Source: Bacteriovorax stolpii (lineage in GTDB: Bacteria > Bdellovibrionota > Bacteriovoracia > Bacteriovoracales > Bacteriovoracaceae). From it: DNA of 64,000 bases. This document shows positions 37,752-47,898 of the stretch, one piece after another (the stretch's first letter is position 1; each line of letters opens with the position of its first letter). Made by a program: the position numbers and the translations under genes. The stretch lies in contig CAMCYI010000004.1 in assembly GCA_945883845.1 (NCBI GenBank), positions 117,797 through 181,796 on the forward strand, in the 5' to 3' direction. The notes beneath the pieces are model-generated. The model did not search any database. It was not told where the DNA came from and saw nothing but the letters and a program-made list of their open reading frames with translations.

Positions 37752-38426
37752 ATGACCAGCGTACTTGTCGTTGAAGATGAAAAAAAAGTTTCGGCCTTTA
37801 TTCAACAAGGTCTTCAGGAAATTGGTTACGAAGTGGATATCGTCGATTCCCCGACTCTGGCCCGACCAAAACTCAAAGAAAAAAAATATGATCTTCTGAT
37901 CCTCGATGTCATGCTACCTGACATGAGCGGAACGGATTTCGCGAAAGAACTTCGTAGTCAGAGCTACACAGGTTTTATCCTGATGCTCACGGCACTTTCC
38001 ACGACAAAAGATAAAATCCAGGGACTCGATTCCGGCGCTGATGATTATCTCACGAAGCCCTTTGAGTTTGATGAATTGCTCGCACGCATCCGCGCGTTGA
38101 TCAGACGTAAAGGTGAAGACAAGGCCCAGCTTAAAAACGGCGAACTTGTCATGGATCTCATTGCTCGTCACGTTTCCCGCGACGGTGTGAAGATCGAACT
38201 CACGACTAAAGAATTTTCTCTCCTGGAATTTCTCATGCGCCATCTGGACCGCGTGGTCGACCGCAATGCCATCGCCCGTCAGGTTTGGGGAACTGATTTT
38301 GACCCGGATTCAAACGTCATCGACGTTTACATCAATCACCTCCGGAAAAAAATCGATAATCCATTCCCAAAAAAACTTCTGAAAACTGTTGTAGGGCAAG
38401 GGTATGTACTCAATAAAGTCGAATAA
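37752..38426 (+). CDS. OmpR-family response regulator
   Basis: VLVVEDEKKVSAF, LLILDVMLPDMSG, DYLTKPFEFDELLARIRALIRR, winged helix C-terminus. Confidence 0.95.
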   Translation: MTSVLVVEDEKKVSAFIQQGLQEIGYEVDIVDSPTLARPKLKEKKYDLLILDVMLPDMSGTDFAKELRSQSYTGFILMLTALSTTKDKIQGLDSGADDYLTKPFEFDELLARIRALIRRKGEDKAQLKNGELVMDLIARHVSRDGVKIELTTKEFSLLEFLMRHLDRVVDRNAIARQVWGTDFDPDSNVIDVYINHLRKKIDNPFPKKLLKTVVGQGYVLNKVE

Positions 38427-39858
38427 AGCGAAGCGCTTCAAAGGGATTCGCGCCCGACTGACGTTTGTGTACTCCACACTCTTCGGGCTTTTCCTTTGCA
38501 TCTTCGCTTACATTATTTCGGGCCAGTATCTCAACAACGCCCGCGAAGAATTCGACAAGGCCCTGCTCAACTATACCATCGACCTCACCTCCGAAATTTA
38601 TTTCGAAGAAGAAGGCATGAATCCAGAGCTTAAAATTCCCGAACGTGAATTGCGTAAGCGTTTTCCCTTTACGATCGGACAGACCTTCTTCTGGGTAAGG
38701 ACCATCGACGGCAAAAAAATCCTTGAAGGCCAGAAAGGATTTCCTCCGGGCGATATTCCTTATAGCTCCGAAATCGCTCTTAAGGCCGACTACACTCATC
38801 GCTACATGACGCTGACGAAAAACAAGGACGAGTTCCGCGCCTTGAACCTGAAGATGACGAACTCTCGCGGTACTCCTCTCATCTTTCAGGTGGCAACACC
38901 GGCAAACATTCTGCGTGACCAAGCGAGTTCTCATTTCTTCGTGAACCTCATCACGATTCCACTTCTGATTCTAATCGCAAGTATCGCGTCTTATATCCTC
39001 GCTGAAAATGCCATTGCTCCGATCCAGATGGTGACGGATACGGCGAACAATATTGCGGCCAAGAATCTCTCTTTGCGGGTGCCGGAAATTGATTCTCAGG
39101 ACGAAGTCGCTGAACTTTCCAAGACGTTCAACACTCTTCTTGATCGTCTGGAAAAATCCTTCAAGGCCCAGGAAAATTTCGTCGCCAATGCCTCACACCA
39201 GCTCAATACGCCTCTCGCGATTATTAAAGGAGAGCTCGACGTTCTGGAAAGCAAGGGCCGGACGATGGACGACTACAACAGGTTTCATAAGAGCTTGAGG
39301 GAAGAGCTCGAGCGCCTGATTGAGCTGGTGAAAAACATGCTTCTGATTTCCAGGGTGGAAAGTGGCCTTGAGAGTTTTGTGTTTCATCCTGTCCGCGTGG
39401 ATGAGCTTCTTCTTGCGATTACGGCGAGGCTTTCCATGAAGGCCCGTGAAAAAAAGATAACCTTGCGTTTTAATATCTCGGAAGAGCTCTCATCTGAAAA
39501 TATTGAGCCGATGGGTGAGAGGCAGCTCCTCACCTGTCTGTTTGAAAACATCCTTGATAATGCCATTAAGTACTCACCGGACGAAAGTACGGTGGCCATC
39601 GATATCAGGCATGGCGAGAACCCATTGGAAGTGTGGATAAGGGATGAAGGTCCGGGCATTGATGAGTTGGCCTACGCCAACATTCAAAGGTACCGGTTTC
39701 AGCGGGGAGATAAAAATCCGCTTCCGGGTACCGGCATTGGCCTTTCGATTGCCTTACAGATTGCGGCCTATCACGGTGCGCTCATTTCTTACCGAAGGTT
39801 GCAACCTCAAGGAAGCCTTTTCGTGATCGGTTTTCCTAAACAAAACACAATTATTTAG
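38404..39858 (+). CDS. sensor histidine kinase (HAMP, HisKA, HATPase)
   Basis: FVANASHQLNTPLAIIKGELDVL, LLTCLFENILDNAIKYSPD, VWIRDEGPGI, GTGIGLSIALQIA. Confidence 0.95.
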   Translation: MYSIKSNKAKRFKGIRARLTFVYSTLFGLFLCIFAYIISGQYLNNAREEFDKALLNYTIDLTSEIYFEEEGMNPELKIPERELRKRFPFTIGQTFFWVRTIDGKKILEGQKGFPPGDIPYSSEIALKADYTHRYMTLTKNKDEFRALNLKMTNSRGTPLIFQVATPANILRDQASSHFFVNLITIPLLILIASIASYILAENAIAPIQMVTDTANNIAAKNLSLRVPEIDSQDEVAELSKTFNTLLDRLEKSFKAQENFVANASHQLNTPLAIIKGELDVLESKGRTMDDYNRFHKSLREELERLIELVKNMLLISRVESGLESFVFHPVRVDELLLAITARLSMKAREKKITLRFNISEELSSENIEPMGERQLLTCLFENILDNAIKYSPDESTVAIDIRHGENPLEVWIRDEGPGIDELAYANIQRYRFQRGDKNPLPGTGIGLSIALQIAAYHGALISYRRLQPQGSLFVIGFPKQNTII

Positions 39859-40129
39859 ACAGGTTGCTTCATTCTCCCATTTTGACCAAAGATTAGTCAT
39901 ATGTACTCAAATCACGTCTTACACGATAGCTAAATACCCGATTTTGCATTCCGCATTACTTGTCATGGTTTTTGCACATAAGCCACTGATTGAACGTTGT
40001 CTTAACGCGACACCCTTGTAGTTTTTACAGAGGCAGGGCGGTCTGGGTGCGACGCGTTACTTTCTTAAGATACACTTTCATCAAACCAGTTAACGAATTT
40101 TTTACATAGTTTTTTTAAAGAGGTTCAGC

Positions 40130-43100
40130 GTGATCAAAGTCAAAGTTAAGGCAAAAAAACTGCAGCCATATAATCCAAATCAGGGGTTCATCGGAACTGT
40201 GAAAGTGGATGTCGCCAACTACATCTTCTCTTCCAAGAGAAAGCGCGCCCCATATACTCACTCAAAGGCACTCGTTAAGAACCTTCTTTCACGTGAGGTT
40301 TCAGTCCATCTGAAAGAATCTCAAAACCTCACGAAATTTATCCGCAAGCGGGATCTGACTTTCCAAAAATCTGATTCAGAGGGTAACTACAAGATTTTTA
40401 CTGTTCCTTGTACGACAACAATCGTTCCTCTCCAGAAATCAGTTTTCAATACGATCGAAAAAGCGGCCCAGTCGCTTATCGTCTCTCTCAGATGTGTTAT
40501 TCAGGATATCTATGGCGCAAAATCAGTGAAGGATTCTGCTTTTGTAAAATCACTTCCTGAAGAAATCAGACAGATCTTTATCGATGCGATCGTCGATTCA
40601 CCAAACTACTTTCCTCAGCTTCATAATAAAAACATGAAGAACTATCCATTCTTCGATAACGTCGGTCTCGATCTCGTGTTGATCGAAGACTATCTTGAGC
40701 AATCGAAAAACTTCGAAGATATTCTTAAGTCTAAACGTACCGGATCACTTCCACAGCTTCCTTTCCGTATTCTTGAACTCAATGCCGGTGCTCCATCAGG
40801 TGCTTCGAACAACATGAACGTTCTTGAAGGTCACTACGAGCAGAATCCTGAAGTCCTCGATTCTCTCGGTAAGATGATGCCTAACGATCATTTCTCCGTC
40901 CTTGCGGATACGTATAAAACGCTTGGTGAAGACTGGACGGGCGTGAAAGACGGAATCCAGGTCATCCTTCCTCCGGGCGGAATGAATGGAGCTGCTCCGG
41001 AAATTCATAACCTTGCTGCTTACTCAGGACTTGTATACGCGGATCCCGTCCAGTTGTTTCAGGACGACAAAGGATACATCCGCCTTCGTACGATCAACGG
41101 TTCTAACCCGATCGTAACGGCCATTTACTCACGTATTAATGCTGATTCTGCTTTGTTTGATGCTGATAAGGGAATCATTCTCCGTGATCCGGACACAAAT
41201 GAGCCTATCTATCTTCGTGACTCTCTCAAGCTTGGTAAAGACGGCGAAGCTCCGATGGTTCTTGATGCTGATGGAAATCCTATTCCATTGCAATCAGACT
41301 ACGCCATCCCTGGACTTCTCGAAGCGATTCTTAACCGCCGTATCTATATGGGTGGTCTGAACCGTATCCTTGATAACAAAATTATTCTCGCAGCTTTGAC
41401 GACATATGCTCCAAAGTTTTTTGCTCCGAAGATCAAGGAACTAGGTCTCTCGACAACAGGTGCGAAGATCATCCCACCAGAAACTCTTCCTCCGAAGAGT
41501 GAATCAGTGAAGATCATCGAGAAGAACCAGGAAGAATGGGTTATTAAAGCTCCGAATCTTTCTGGTGGTACAGGGATTTACATCATGAAGACCCTTGGTG
41601 ATCAGGCGAGAAAAGATGTTCTCGATATGATCAGAAAAGCTCCACATGCTTTCGCTTATCAGAAACTCGTAAAAATCGCACGCATTCCGGTGGCGATGAA
41701 AGATAAAAACGGCACACGCTTCGCAAATCTTGCAGCGGATATCCGTCTCTGGGTTTTCTACGGCGGTGGCGCAAAAGCTCTTCCGAAGATGACTCATAAT
41801 GCTCTCGTTCGTTACGCTCCTGAAGAACGCGGACCGATGAGCTCAATTGTTAACACATCAAAAGGCGGCGGTTACGCTCCCTTCGTTGTGGTTGATGATG
41901 TTGGCTCAACTGAATCAGTCACAGCTGCTGAATTTATCAAGTCAAAAGGACCGGTGCCTCTTCAGACTCACCTTCCGATGTTCGTTGCTGCTCAACTCAT
42001 CCAGGTGTCTCGCCTCACAACTCAGATCTACAATCAGCTAAAAGCTGGAACTGCAGATTCATACACAACACTTGGTCTTGCTCTTTCTCTTAAGACTCAG
42101 TGTCGCGAAGTTCTCTCGTTCATGAATCCACGTGCGATCGAGCCGATCTACAAAATGATCGATATCCTCGAGAGCAAACAGGAAACTCGTGCTATTGCGA
42201 AATACTTCGATCTCATCAACCTGAACCAATTGAAGCTCGTCAGTGCTCTCCAGAAAGTGGAAAGCAAGAACATGCTCCCTAAAGGCTTCCGCGAAGTGAT
42301 GGATGTTCTCCTGATCCTCGACATGGAAGTTGTTTATAACAACTACTCAGCTGACCAGCGCATCCATGACCGCAAGCTCATGAAAGAACTCCGCGCGATG
42401 GTTAACGAACAGGCCGGTGACAATAAGATTACTCTCAAAGCACTCAATTCTGTGATGTCGATCCTCAAGTCATCAATCGATGCTGATCTTCCACGCGAAA
42501 TGATCGCCGGAAAATCCGCTCAGAACCTCATGAAGCTGATCGAATCTTTCATGACGATGGTGAGAGAGCGTCTCCAGAATTCGGAGAAAGCGATCGAGTT
42601 CGCGAAAATCTTTTCCACTGAAACTTTGCACCCGGAAATGAAGTTCGAGACGTTCGGACTGTCAGAAGCGGATCTCACAAAAACGGAAGGCTTCCTCGCT
42701 GCCACTCAGATGGAATTCGCGACCGGCAACCTTCTGACTGAGTCAGAATATGTACCTCAGTCCCTGAAAGATGCACGGTACAACTGGATGAAAGTCGAAC
42801 TTGAAGCGAAAAAACTAACTGGTGCAAAACGCCAGACTTTCCTTGCTGCTAAACGTGCTGAGCACTTTGCGACTTACCCGCAGGTTGCCCGCATGAACGA
42901 AATCAGAAATACAAAACACGCGTCTGTAGAAGAACTGCTGGAGCTTATGCCGGCCATGCCATACGCGATGTACAACCTTGAGCAGTTCGCGAAGAAACAG
43001 AAGATGACTCTTCCCGAGATCTTCTCAAGCGAACTCTTGCCAAACAAGATTTCAATTCTCTCAAGCACCAAGATCCGTGAGAACCACCTCTCTGCTCATG

Positions 43101-43891
43101 ATCATGCCGGTGAGTGTTTCGCGAAGAAACGCAAGTCACACGGTCTCTTCTCTGATTCAGATATCTTTATCTGGGTACGTGAAGAACTGGATGCCTTCAC
43201 GCAGATCTATACTGCCGGTCACGAAGTAATCCACTTCCACCAGATTGAGCAAACAACAAAGATGGAAGCGAAAGCACTCTCAGACGGGGCCATCGCCCAG
43301 GCATACTTCCTGAACTTCTACGGAAATTTCCTCGGAATTTCTGCAGCATCTCTCGAAGGTCTCTCAGTTGATATCTCGGTTGAAAGAGCGCCGCTTTATG
43401 GTCTCGCTGACCGTATCGTGCCGTACTTCTACTCGAACCTCATCACGGAGATCAGAAACGGGATCAACGGCAAGGATAAGGATTACGAAGCAGTTCTTAA
43501 CAAATACGGCTCGATCTTCGGATATATGATGCCGAACTCTTCACAGGTAAAAGTGAAGGCCCTCCAGGAAGTGATTCCTGCTCTTGAAAACGCGAAAAAC
43601 ATTCTTTTCGCAAAAGAGCTCGGCCTTGAAATTTCATGGGATGAAGTCCGCTCTGCACTTCCATCTGCGAACAAAGCTCAGTTGAAAGCTTTCGGACCAA
43701 AACTGTTGAAGGCGCTGAAGAAAGCAGCTCCTGATTACGAAGCTCTCTCGGCCATCGGTAATCACCAGTTCTACGGAGTAAGTTTCCCTCGCAAATTGAA
43801 CGTGAGTGAAAGTCTTACACTGAGACCTGCTTTGGCAACGATTTCCCTGGGGAACAGCTATAATCAGACACAACAACAGCAACAACAATAA
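40130..43891 (+). CDS. 1253-aa protein: circularly permuted ATP-grasp-like ligase region plus C-terminal HExxH metallopeptidase-like region
   Basis: GTG start. PFRILELNAGAPSGASN, VTAIYSRINADSALFDADKG, AIPGLLEAILNRRIYMGGLNRILDNK, EEWVIKAPNLSGGTGIYIM, AADIRLWVFYGGGAKALPKMTHNALVRYAPEERGPMSSIVNTSKGGGYAPFVVVDD; HEVIH at 43220-43234; C-terminal QTQQQQQQ. Confidence 0.65.
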   Translation: MIKVKVKAKKLQPYNPNQGFIGTVKVDVANYIFSSKRKRAPYTHSKALVKNLLSREVSVHLKESQNLTKFIRKRDLTFQKSDSEGNYKIFTVPCTTTIVPLQKSVFNTIEKAAQSLIVSLRCVIQDIYGAKSVKDSAFVKSLPEEIRQIFIDAIVDSPNYFPQLHNKNMKNYPFFDNVGLDLVLIEDYLEQSKNFEDILKSKRTGSLPQLPFRILELNAGAPSGASNNMNVLEGHYEQNPEVLDSLGKMMPNDHFSVLADTYKTLGEDWTGVKDGIQVILPPGGMNGAAPEIHNLAAYSGLVYADPVQLFQDDKGYIRLRTINGSNPIVTAIYSRINADSALFDADKGIILRDPDTNEPIYLRDSLKLGKDGEAPMVLDADGNPIPLQSDYAIPGLLEAILNRRIYMGGLNRILDNKIILAALTTYAPKFFAPKIKELGLSTTGAKIIPPETLPPKSESVKIIEKNQEEWVIKAPNLSGGTGIYIMKTLGDQARKDVLDMIRKAPHAFAYQKLVKIARIPVAMKDKNGTRFANLAADIRLWVFYGGGAKALPKMTHNALVRYAPEERGPMSSIVNTSKGGGYAPFVVVDDVGSTESVTAAEFIKSKGPVPLQTHLPMFVAAQLIQVSRLTTQIYNQLKAGTADSYTTLGLALSLKTQCREVLSFMNPRAIEPIYKMIDILESKQETRAIAKYFDLINLNQLKLVSALQKVESKNMLPKGFREVMDVLLILDMEVVYNNYSADQRIHDRKLMKELRAMVNEQAGDNKITLKALNSVMSILKSSIDADLPREMIAGKSAQNLMKLIESFMTMVRERLQNSEKAIEFAKIFSTETLHPEMKFETFGLSEADLTKTEGFLAATQMEFATGNLLTESEYVPQSLKDARYNWMKVELEAKKLTGAKRQTFLAAKRAEHFATYPQVARMNEIRNTKHASVEELLELMPAMPYAMYNLEQFAKKQKMTLPEIFSSELLPNKISILSSTKIRENHLSAHDHAGECFAKKRKSHGLFSDSDIFIWVREELDAFTQIYTAGHEVIHFHQIEQTTKMEAKALSDGAIAQAYFLNFYGNFLGISAASLEGLSVDISVERAPLYGLADRIVPYFYSNLITEIRNGINGKDKDYEAVLNKYGSIFGYMMPNSSQVKVKALQEVIPALENAKNILFAKELGLEISWDEVRSALPSANKAQLKAFGPKLLKALKKAAPDYEALSAIGNHQFYGVSFPRKLNVSESLTLRPALATISLGNSYNQTQQQQQQ

Positions 43892-43898
43892 AAAAAGC

Positions 43899-43912
43899 TA
43901 CGGTATACCGTA
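43899..43912. repeat. perfect 14-bp palindrome TACGGTATACCGTA in the intergenic spacer
   Basis: Direct reading; lies in the 29-bp gap between two cassette genes. Confidence 0.6.
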
Positions 43913-43920
43913 ACGGAAAA

Positions 43921-46134
43921 ATGAATATGAGACTTGAATTACTAACCGCCGACGTTCCAAAGATTTTCCCCTTCCTGGAAACTGTTCTCCAGGACGGTGG
44001 TAAAAAACTTTATTCGATCGATGGGACAGTACAGAACTTTCATAACTACGAAGGCTTCTCGGGTTTCGAGTATCAGGATGAAGGTATTCAAGGCCGTCTC
44101 GCGCTTGGAATGATTCTTGGTAATACCGGCTTCGTTCTACGCCGTTCACTGAGAAACGGTGAGACTCTGGTTGAGCGCTTTGACTACTTCAATATTAAAG
44201 GTGATCACACGTTCACTTCTGACCTGGAAGCACTGAGAGTTCTCTACGTGAACAACCTCGAAATCGAGCTCACGTGTCCTATCCTGAACCACATGTACAA
44301 CTTTCTCGACCTCGAATACACTGCAGCTTCTGAAGGTAAGTCTCGCACGGAACTCGTTCATTCAGTTGAAAGTTTTTTGCGTACGCTGATCCAGTCGAAG
44401 ATCATCCGCTTGCCGATCCGTGACCGTGCAGACGATCCGGCGATTAACAACGTCTACAATAAGATTCTCAAAGTTGAGCGTGATCCGGTTCTGACATGGG
44501 AAGAAAGACAACTTGTCTTTGTTGCTTATAAGGAAACACTCAACAAGATCATCGCGACGAAATGCCGTGCTCACCGCCGGTCGCACGCGAGCCTGCGTCC
44601 GGGCCTCGTGAAGAAAAACCTCAACAACTTCCTTGAGCGTTTCATCGCACGTCCGATGAATAACAGTCGCGGAATTTTCTATCGCTATACAGTGGGTAAG
44701 GTTCTTTGGTTCTTCCGTACAGTGAAAGACAATCTTGGTTACTCAGTAGCTCTCGCAGTTTACGGTCCGTTCACATATTACTTCATCACCATGCCGATGA
44801 ACCCACATGCGATGTCGGCCGTGGGTCGCGTTCGCACAGCTTACATTGATACCAAGTCTCAGATATCTCAGCTCCTCACCTCTGAAGCGACAAAAAATGT
44901 AGCTGTTGCTTCGACACCAGTGAAGACGATCACTCAGACTGTTTCAACGACAAAATCTTCAACGATGGCCCCTGTATCTGCCACTGGTCCTGCGATCATG
45001 GACAATGTTATTTACCCGAGTGTAGTTACAGACAAGGCCGTTGCTCAATCAGTGGACCTTGGAGACGGCAAGCGCGAGAACTTCGTACCTCAACGCATGA
45101 ACATGCTTCTTTCAACAGACGTTTCTCAGGTGAACGATGCAACATGGCTCGACCGCATGAGTAACTTCAAGCAGCTCCAGATCGCTTACGAAGAAAATAT
45201 CGAGTACGCATCCCGCATGGGCCGTCTCGAGCAACTCGAAACACAGTATAACTTCCCTATGCAAGTAGAAGCGACATGGGAAGAGCTCGAGCGCTACAAC
45301 AACCTTATCTTTAAACTTCGCGAAGAGAATCCAAATCTGTCAGCGAAAATGAAGCAGTTCCTCTTTAATGAAGTGACCCGTACTCAGCAACTTGAACTTT
45401 ATCTGTGGGACCGCCTTGCTCGTTTCATCCTGGATCAAAAGTACGTGATGCTCGATGAAGACAAAGAACAGAAACGCAATGACTACTATGTCGGTCGCGC
45501 TTTCGTGTTCATGCAGGAAATGACAAAGGTTCTCTCATGGCGCTACAAGGATTTCAAAAAGCCGGCCGGCTTCGAGAAGATCGAAAAACTTGCCGCTTTC
45601 TACGAGAAGACTCGTAAGGAAGAAGGCTCAGTGATGAAGAACATTGTTGCGAACTCTGATCTCTACAAACAAAAAGATGTCTACTCGACCAAAGAGTTCC
45701 GCGGCTACATGAAACGCCAGTGGGAAATCCTCTTCCTCCAGAACTCAAAAGCTGAAGAAGCGTCGAACATGGGTCTTAATATGTACATCTGGTCAGTCCG
45801 CAACACTGTGTGGATTCTTCAGAGCATTTACTCAGCTAAGCGTGACGAGATCGCACTTCTCATCAAGCGTGATGCAAGCGGGCAGCTCTATAGTTCTGCT
45901 GAACTTTATCAGCGCTCACGTTCTTCGATGCTTTATGAAACTCTTCTCCACAACCTCACTCTCGAGTACGTGGGAATACGTGAAGAGATCATGAAACGCC
46001 TCGGGAAAGACATCGAGAGCACTCAGCGTATGACCGTCTTGAATAACATCAGGGAGTTCCTGGTTGACAGAGATAAACTCGATAACGTTAACCATTTTGC
46101 TGCCGGCAATAAAAAAAGTGATACTAAATTATGA
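43921..46134 (+). CDS. 737-aa protein of unknown function with a central hydrophobic (TM) segment
   Basis: Long intact ORF; hydrophobic segment NLGYSVALAVYGPFTYYFITMP; 4-bp overlap with the next gene. Confidence 0.7.
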   Translation: MNMRLELLTADVPKIFPFLETVLQDGGKKLYSIDGTVQNFHNYEGFSGFEYQDEGIQGRLALGMILGNTGFVLRRSLRNGETLVERFDYFNIKGDHTFTSDLEALRVLYVNNLEIELTCPILNHMYNFLDLEYTAASEGKSRTELVHSVESFLRTLIQSKIIRLPIRDRADDPAINNVYNKILKVERDPVLTWEERQLVFVAYKETLNKIIATKCRAHRRSHASLRPGLVKKNLNNFLERFIARPMNNSRGIFYRYTVGKVLWFFRTVKDNLGYSVALAVYGPFTYYFITMPMNPHAMSAVGRVRTAYIDTKSQISQLLTSEATKNVAVASTPVKTITQTVSTTKSSTMAPVSATGPAIMDNVIYPSVVTDKAVAQSVDLGDGKRENFVPQRMNMLLSTDVSQVNDATWLDRMSNFKQLQIAYEENIEYASRMGRLEQLETQYNFPMQVEATWEELERYNNLIFKLREENPNLSAKMKQFLFNEVTRTQQLELYLWDRLARFILDQKYVMLDEDKEQKRNDYYVGRAFVFMQEMTKVLSWRYKDFKKPAGFEKIEKLAAFYEKTRKEEGSVMKNIVANSDLYKQKDVYSTKEFRGYMKRQWEILFLQNSKAEEASNMGLNMYIWSVRNTVWILQSIYSAKRDEIALLIKRDASGQLYSSAELYQRSRSSMLYETLLHNLTLEYVGIREEIMKRLGKDIESTQRMTVLNNIREFLVDRDKLDNVNHFAAGNKKSDTKL

Positions 46135-47201
46135 AATCTAAACTCCTGCCGGTATTGATGCTGGCACTCCCATTCGCTGCTCACGCACGATTCAACCAGG
46201 GTGTGGTTCAGAACATTAACCTTATGGCGTCAGCTTCGGGCCAGCAGCAGAATTCTCAGAACCAAAATAACTCGTCATTGATGAACAGTAACAACTTCTC
46301 GGAGGGTAACAACGGCAACGTGATCTCCATCAAGATGCCTCAGCGTGGTCTCTGGCAAAAACTGCGTGAAGACACTTCGTTCACATACTATCAACAATTT
46401 CTCGGCCCGACTGGTAAAGGCCCGAGTTCAGAAACATACAACGTATTTCAGTCTGCTGGTGTGGGAAACGAAAAGAACTCAGGCCGTGCTCCGGTTCAAA
46501 GTTTCCACGCATTCAATCTTCGTCACCAGATTAATCCAAACTGGGCCGTAGGAACATCTCTCGCCGTCAGCAAAGGCTACGGATCTGAGGTGACCAACAA
46601 GAATGGCGACGTCAACACTCCTGATAACCAGTTTTTCAATGCCCGCGCCTACGTGAATCTTCCGGCCGCGCGGTTTAATTCAGGAACATTGTTTTCAACT
46701 ATTTCTTACGAAGCACCGTCATCGGTGATCTCGCGCGAGCAGGACATGACATGGGGTTGGGTTGTTGCTGAAACGTATGCGATCAAGCTTCCAAGCTACA
46801 AATGGACGACAGGTTTTACTGCTCAGGCCTACCGCATGTACTACAAGGAAAACACCCGCGTTCGCCCTTACTTCTTCCCGGATGGAACTCAGAGTACTAT
46901 TCCGACAGTAACTGAGATGCAGACGTTAATTGTAAGTGGTGGTCCATACCTGAACTACCAGGCGACTGAGAACTGGCTTCTTGGTTCTGCTGTTGTCCTT
47001 GATTGGGATCAGCGTGGTGGACAAACGAACACAACAAAATACAACAACAACCTTCCTCACCGTGGAAGACTGAGTGCCTCTTACTTTCCGTACAGCCAGA
47101 CTTTCAAACAACTCGCAAGTGTTGGTGTGTTTGCTCAGGCCCTGCTGAAATTCAGACCTGAGACGACGGCGTTTGGAGCGGAGTTCAGTTTAAAATTCTA
47201 A
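46131..47201 (+). CDS. exported outer-membrane beta-barrel-like protein
   Basis: Signal peptide MKSKLLPVLMLALPFAAHA, Q/N/S-rich N-terminus, amphipathic strands, C-terminal AFGAEFSLKF. Confidence 0.6.
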   Translation: MKSKLLPVLMLALPFAAHARFNQGVVQNINLMASASGQQQNSQNQNNSSLMNSNNFSEGNNGNVISIKMPQRGLWQKLREDTSFTYYQQFLGPTGKGPSSETYNVFQSAGVGNEKNSGRAPVQSFHAFNLRHQINPNWAVGTSLAVSKGYGSEVTNKNGDVNTPDNQFFNARAYVNLPAARFNSGTLFSTISYEAPSSVISREQDMTWGWVVAETYAIKLPSYKWTTGFTAQAYRMYYKENTRVRPYFFPDGTQSTIPTVTEMQTLIVSGGPYLNYQATENWLLGSAVVLDWDQRGGQTNTTKYNNNLPHRGRLSASYFPYSQTFKQLASVGVFAQALLKFRPETTAFGAEFSLKF

Positions 47202-47247
47202 GATAACTATAGCTGCGGAAATTTACCGCCACCGGTTGCGGTACGTT

Positions 47248-47880
47248 TCACGGATGAAACGGGGCCTCGATCGTTTCTTTCAACCCTTCACGAATCCATT
47301 CCTGATGCGCTGGAAGCTCCCTGATCGCTTTGATGTATGCACCCACCAGTCCCTCATGAGGAACAGCATACGTCAAAAATCGATTCACCACAGGCGCATA
47401 CATCGCGTCTGCAATTGAGAAACTCCCGAACAGATAAGGCCCGCCGGATTTTTTGAGACACGACGTCCAGATCTCTTTCACGCGATCAATATCGGCCTGT
47501 GCTTCGTGAGACACAAACGTTACTTGCTGCTTCTGCAGGTCATGTGACATCACCTTTCTCATCACCGCAAATCCCGAGTGCATTTCCGCCGAAATCGATC
47601 GCGCCCAGGCACGGGCAGCAACATCAGAAGGCCACATCTGCTTCTCAGGATACTTGTCATTCACATACTCACAAATTGCGAGTGAATCCCAGACGTGGAT
47701 CGCTCCATCGCTGAGTGCCGGTACTTTCGCTGTCGGAGAATACTTTAAAATTTCTGCCGTTGTTGTCGCCTGATCGAGATAGATCAGTTTTTCTTCGAAA
47801 GGAATGTCGAAAAATTTTAATACCAGCCATGGACGAAGGGACCAGCTCGAAAGTCGTTTGTTACCAATGACGAGAAGCAT
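47248..47880 (-). CDS. glutathione S-transferase family protein
   Basis: LVIGNKRLSSWSLRPWLVLKFFDIPFEE, YSPTAKVPALSDGAIHVWDSLAICEYV. Confidence 0.88.
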   Translation of the reverse strand: MLLVIGNKRLSSWSLRPWLVLKFFDIPFEEKLIYLDQATTTAEILKYSPTAKVPALSDGAIHVWDSLAICEYVNDKYPEKQMWPSDVAARAWARSISAEMHSGFAVMRKVMSHDLQKQQVTFVSHEAQADIDRVKEIWTSCLKKSGGPYLFGSFSIADAMYAPVVNRFLTYAVPHEGLVGAYIKAIRELPAHQEWIREGLKETIEAPFHP

Positions 47881-47898
47881 GAAACCTCTTGGAGTATG

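Noticed and set aside
38410-38934. 174-aa minus-strand ORF
   Set aside because: Antisense to the histidine kinase; shadow ORF.
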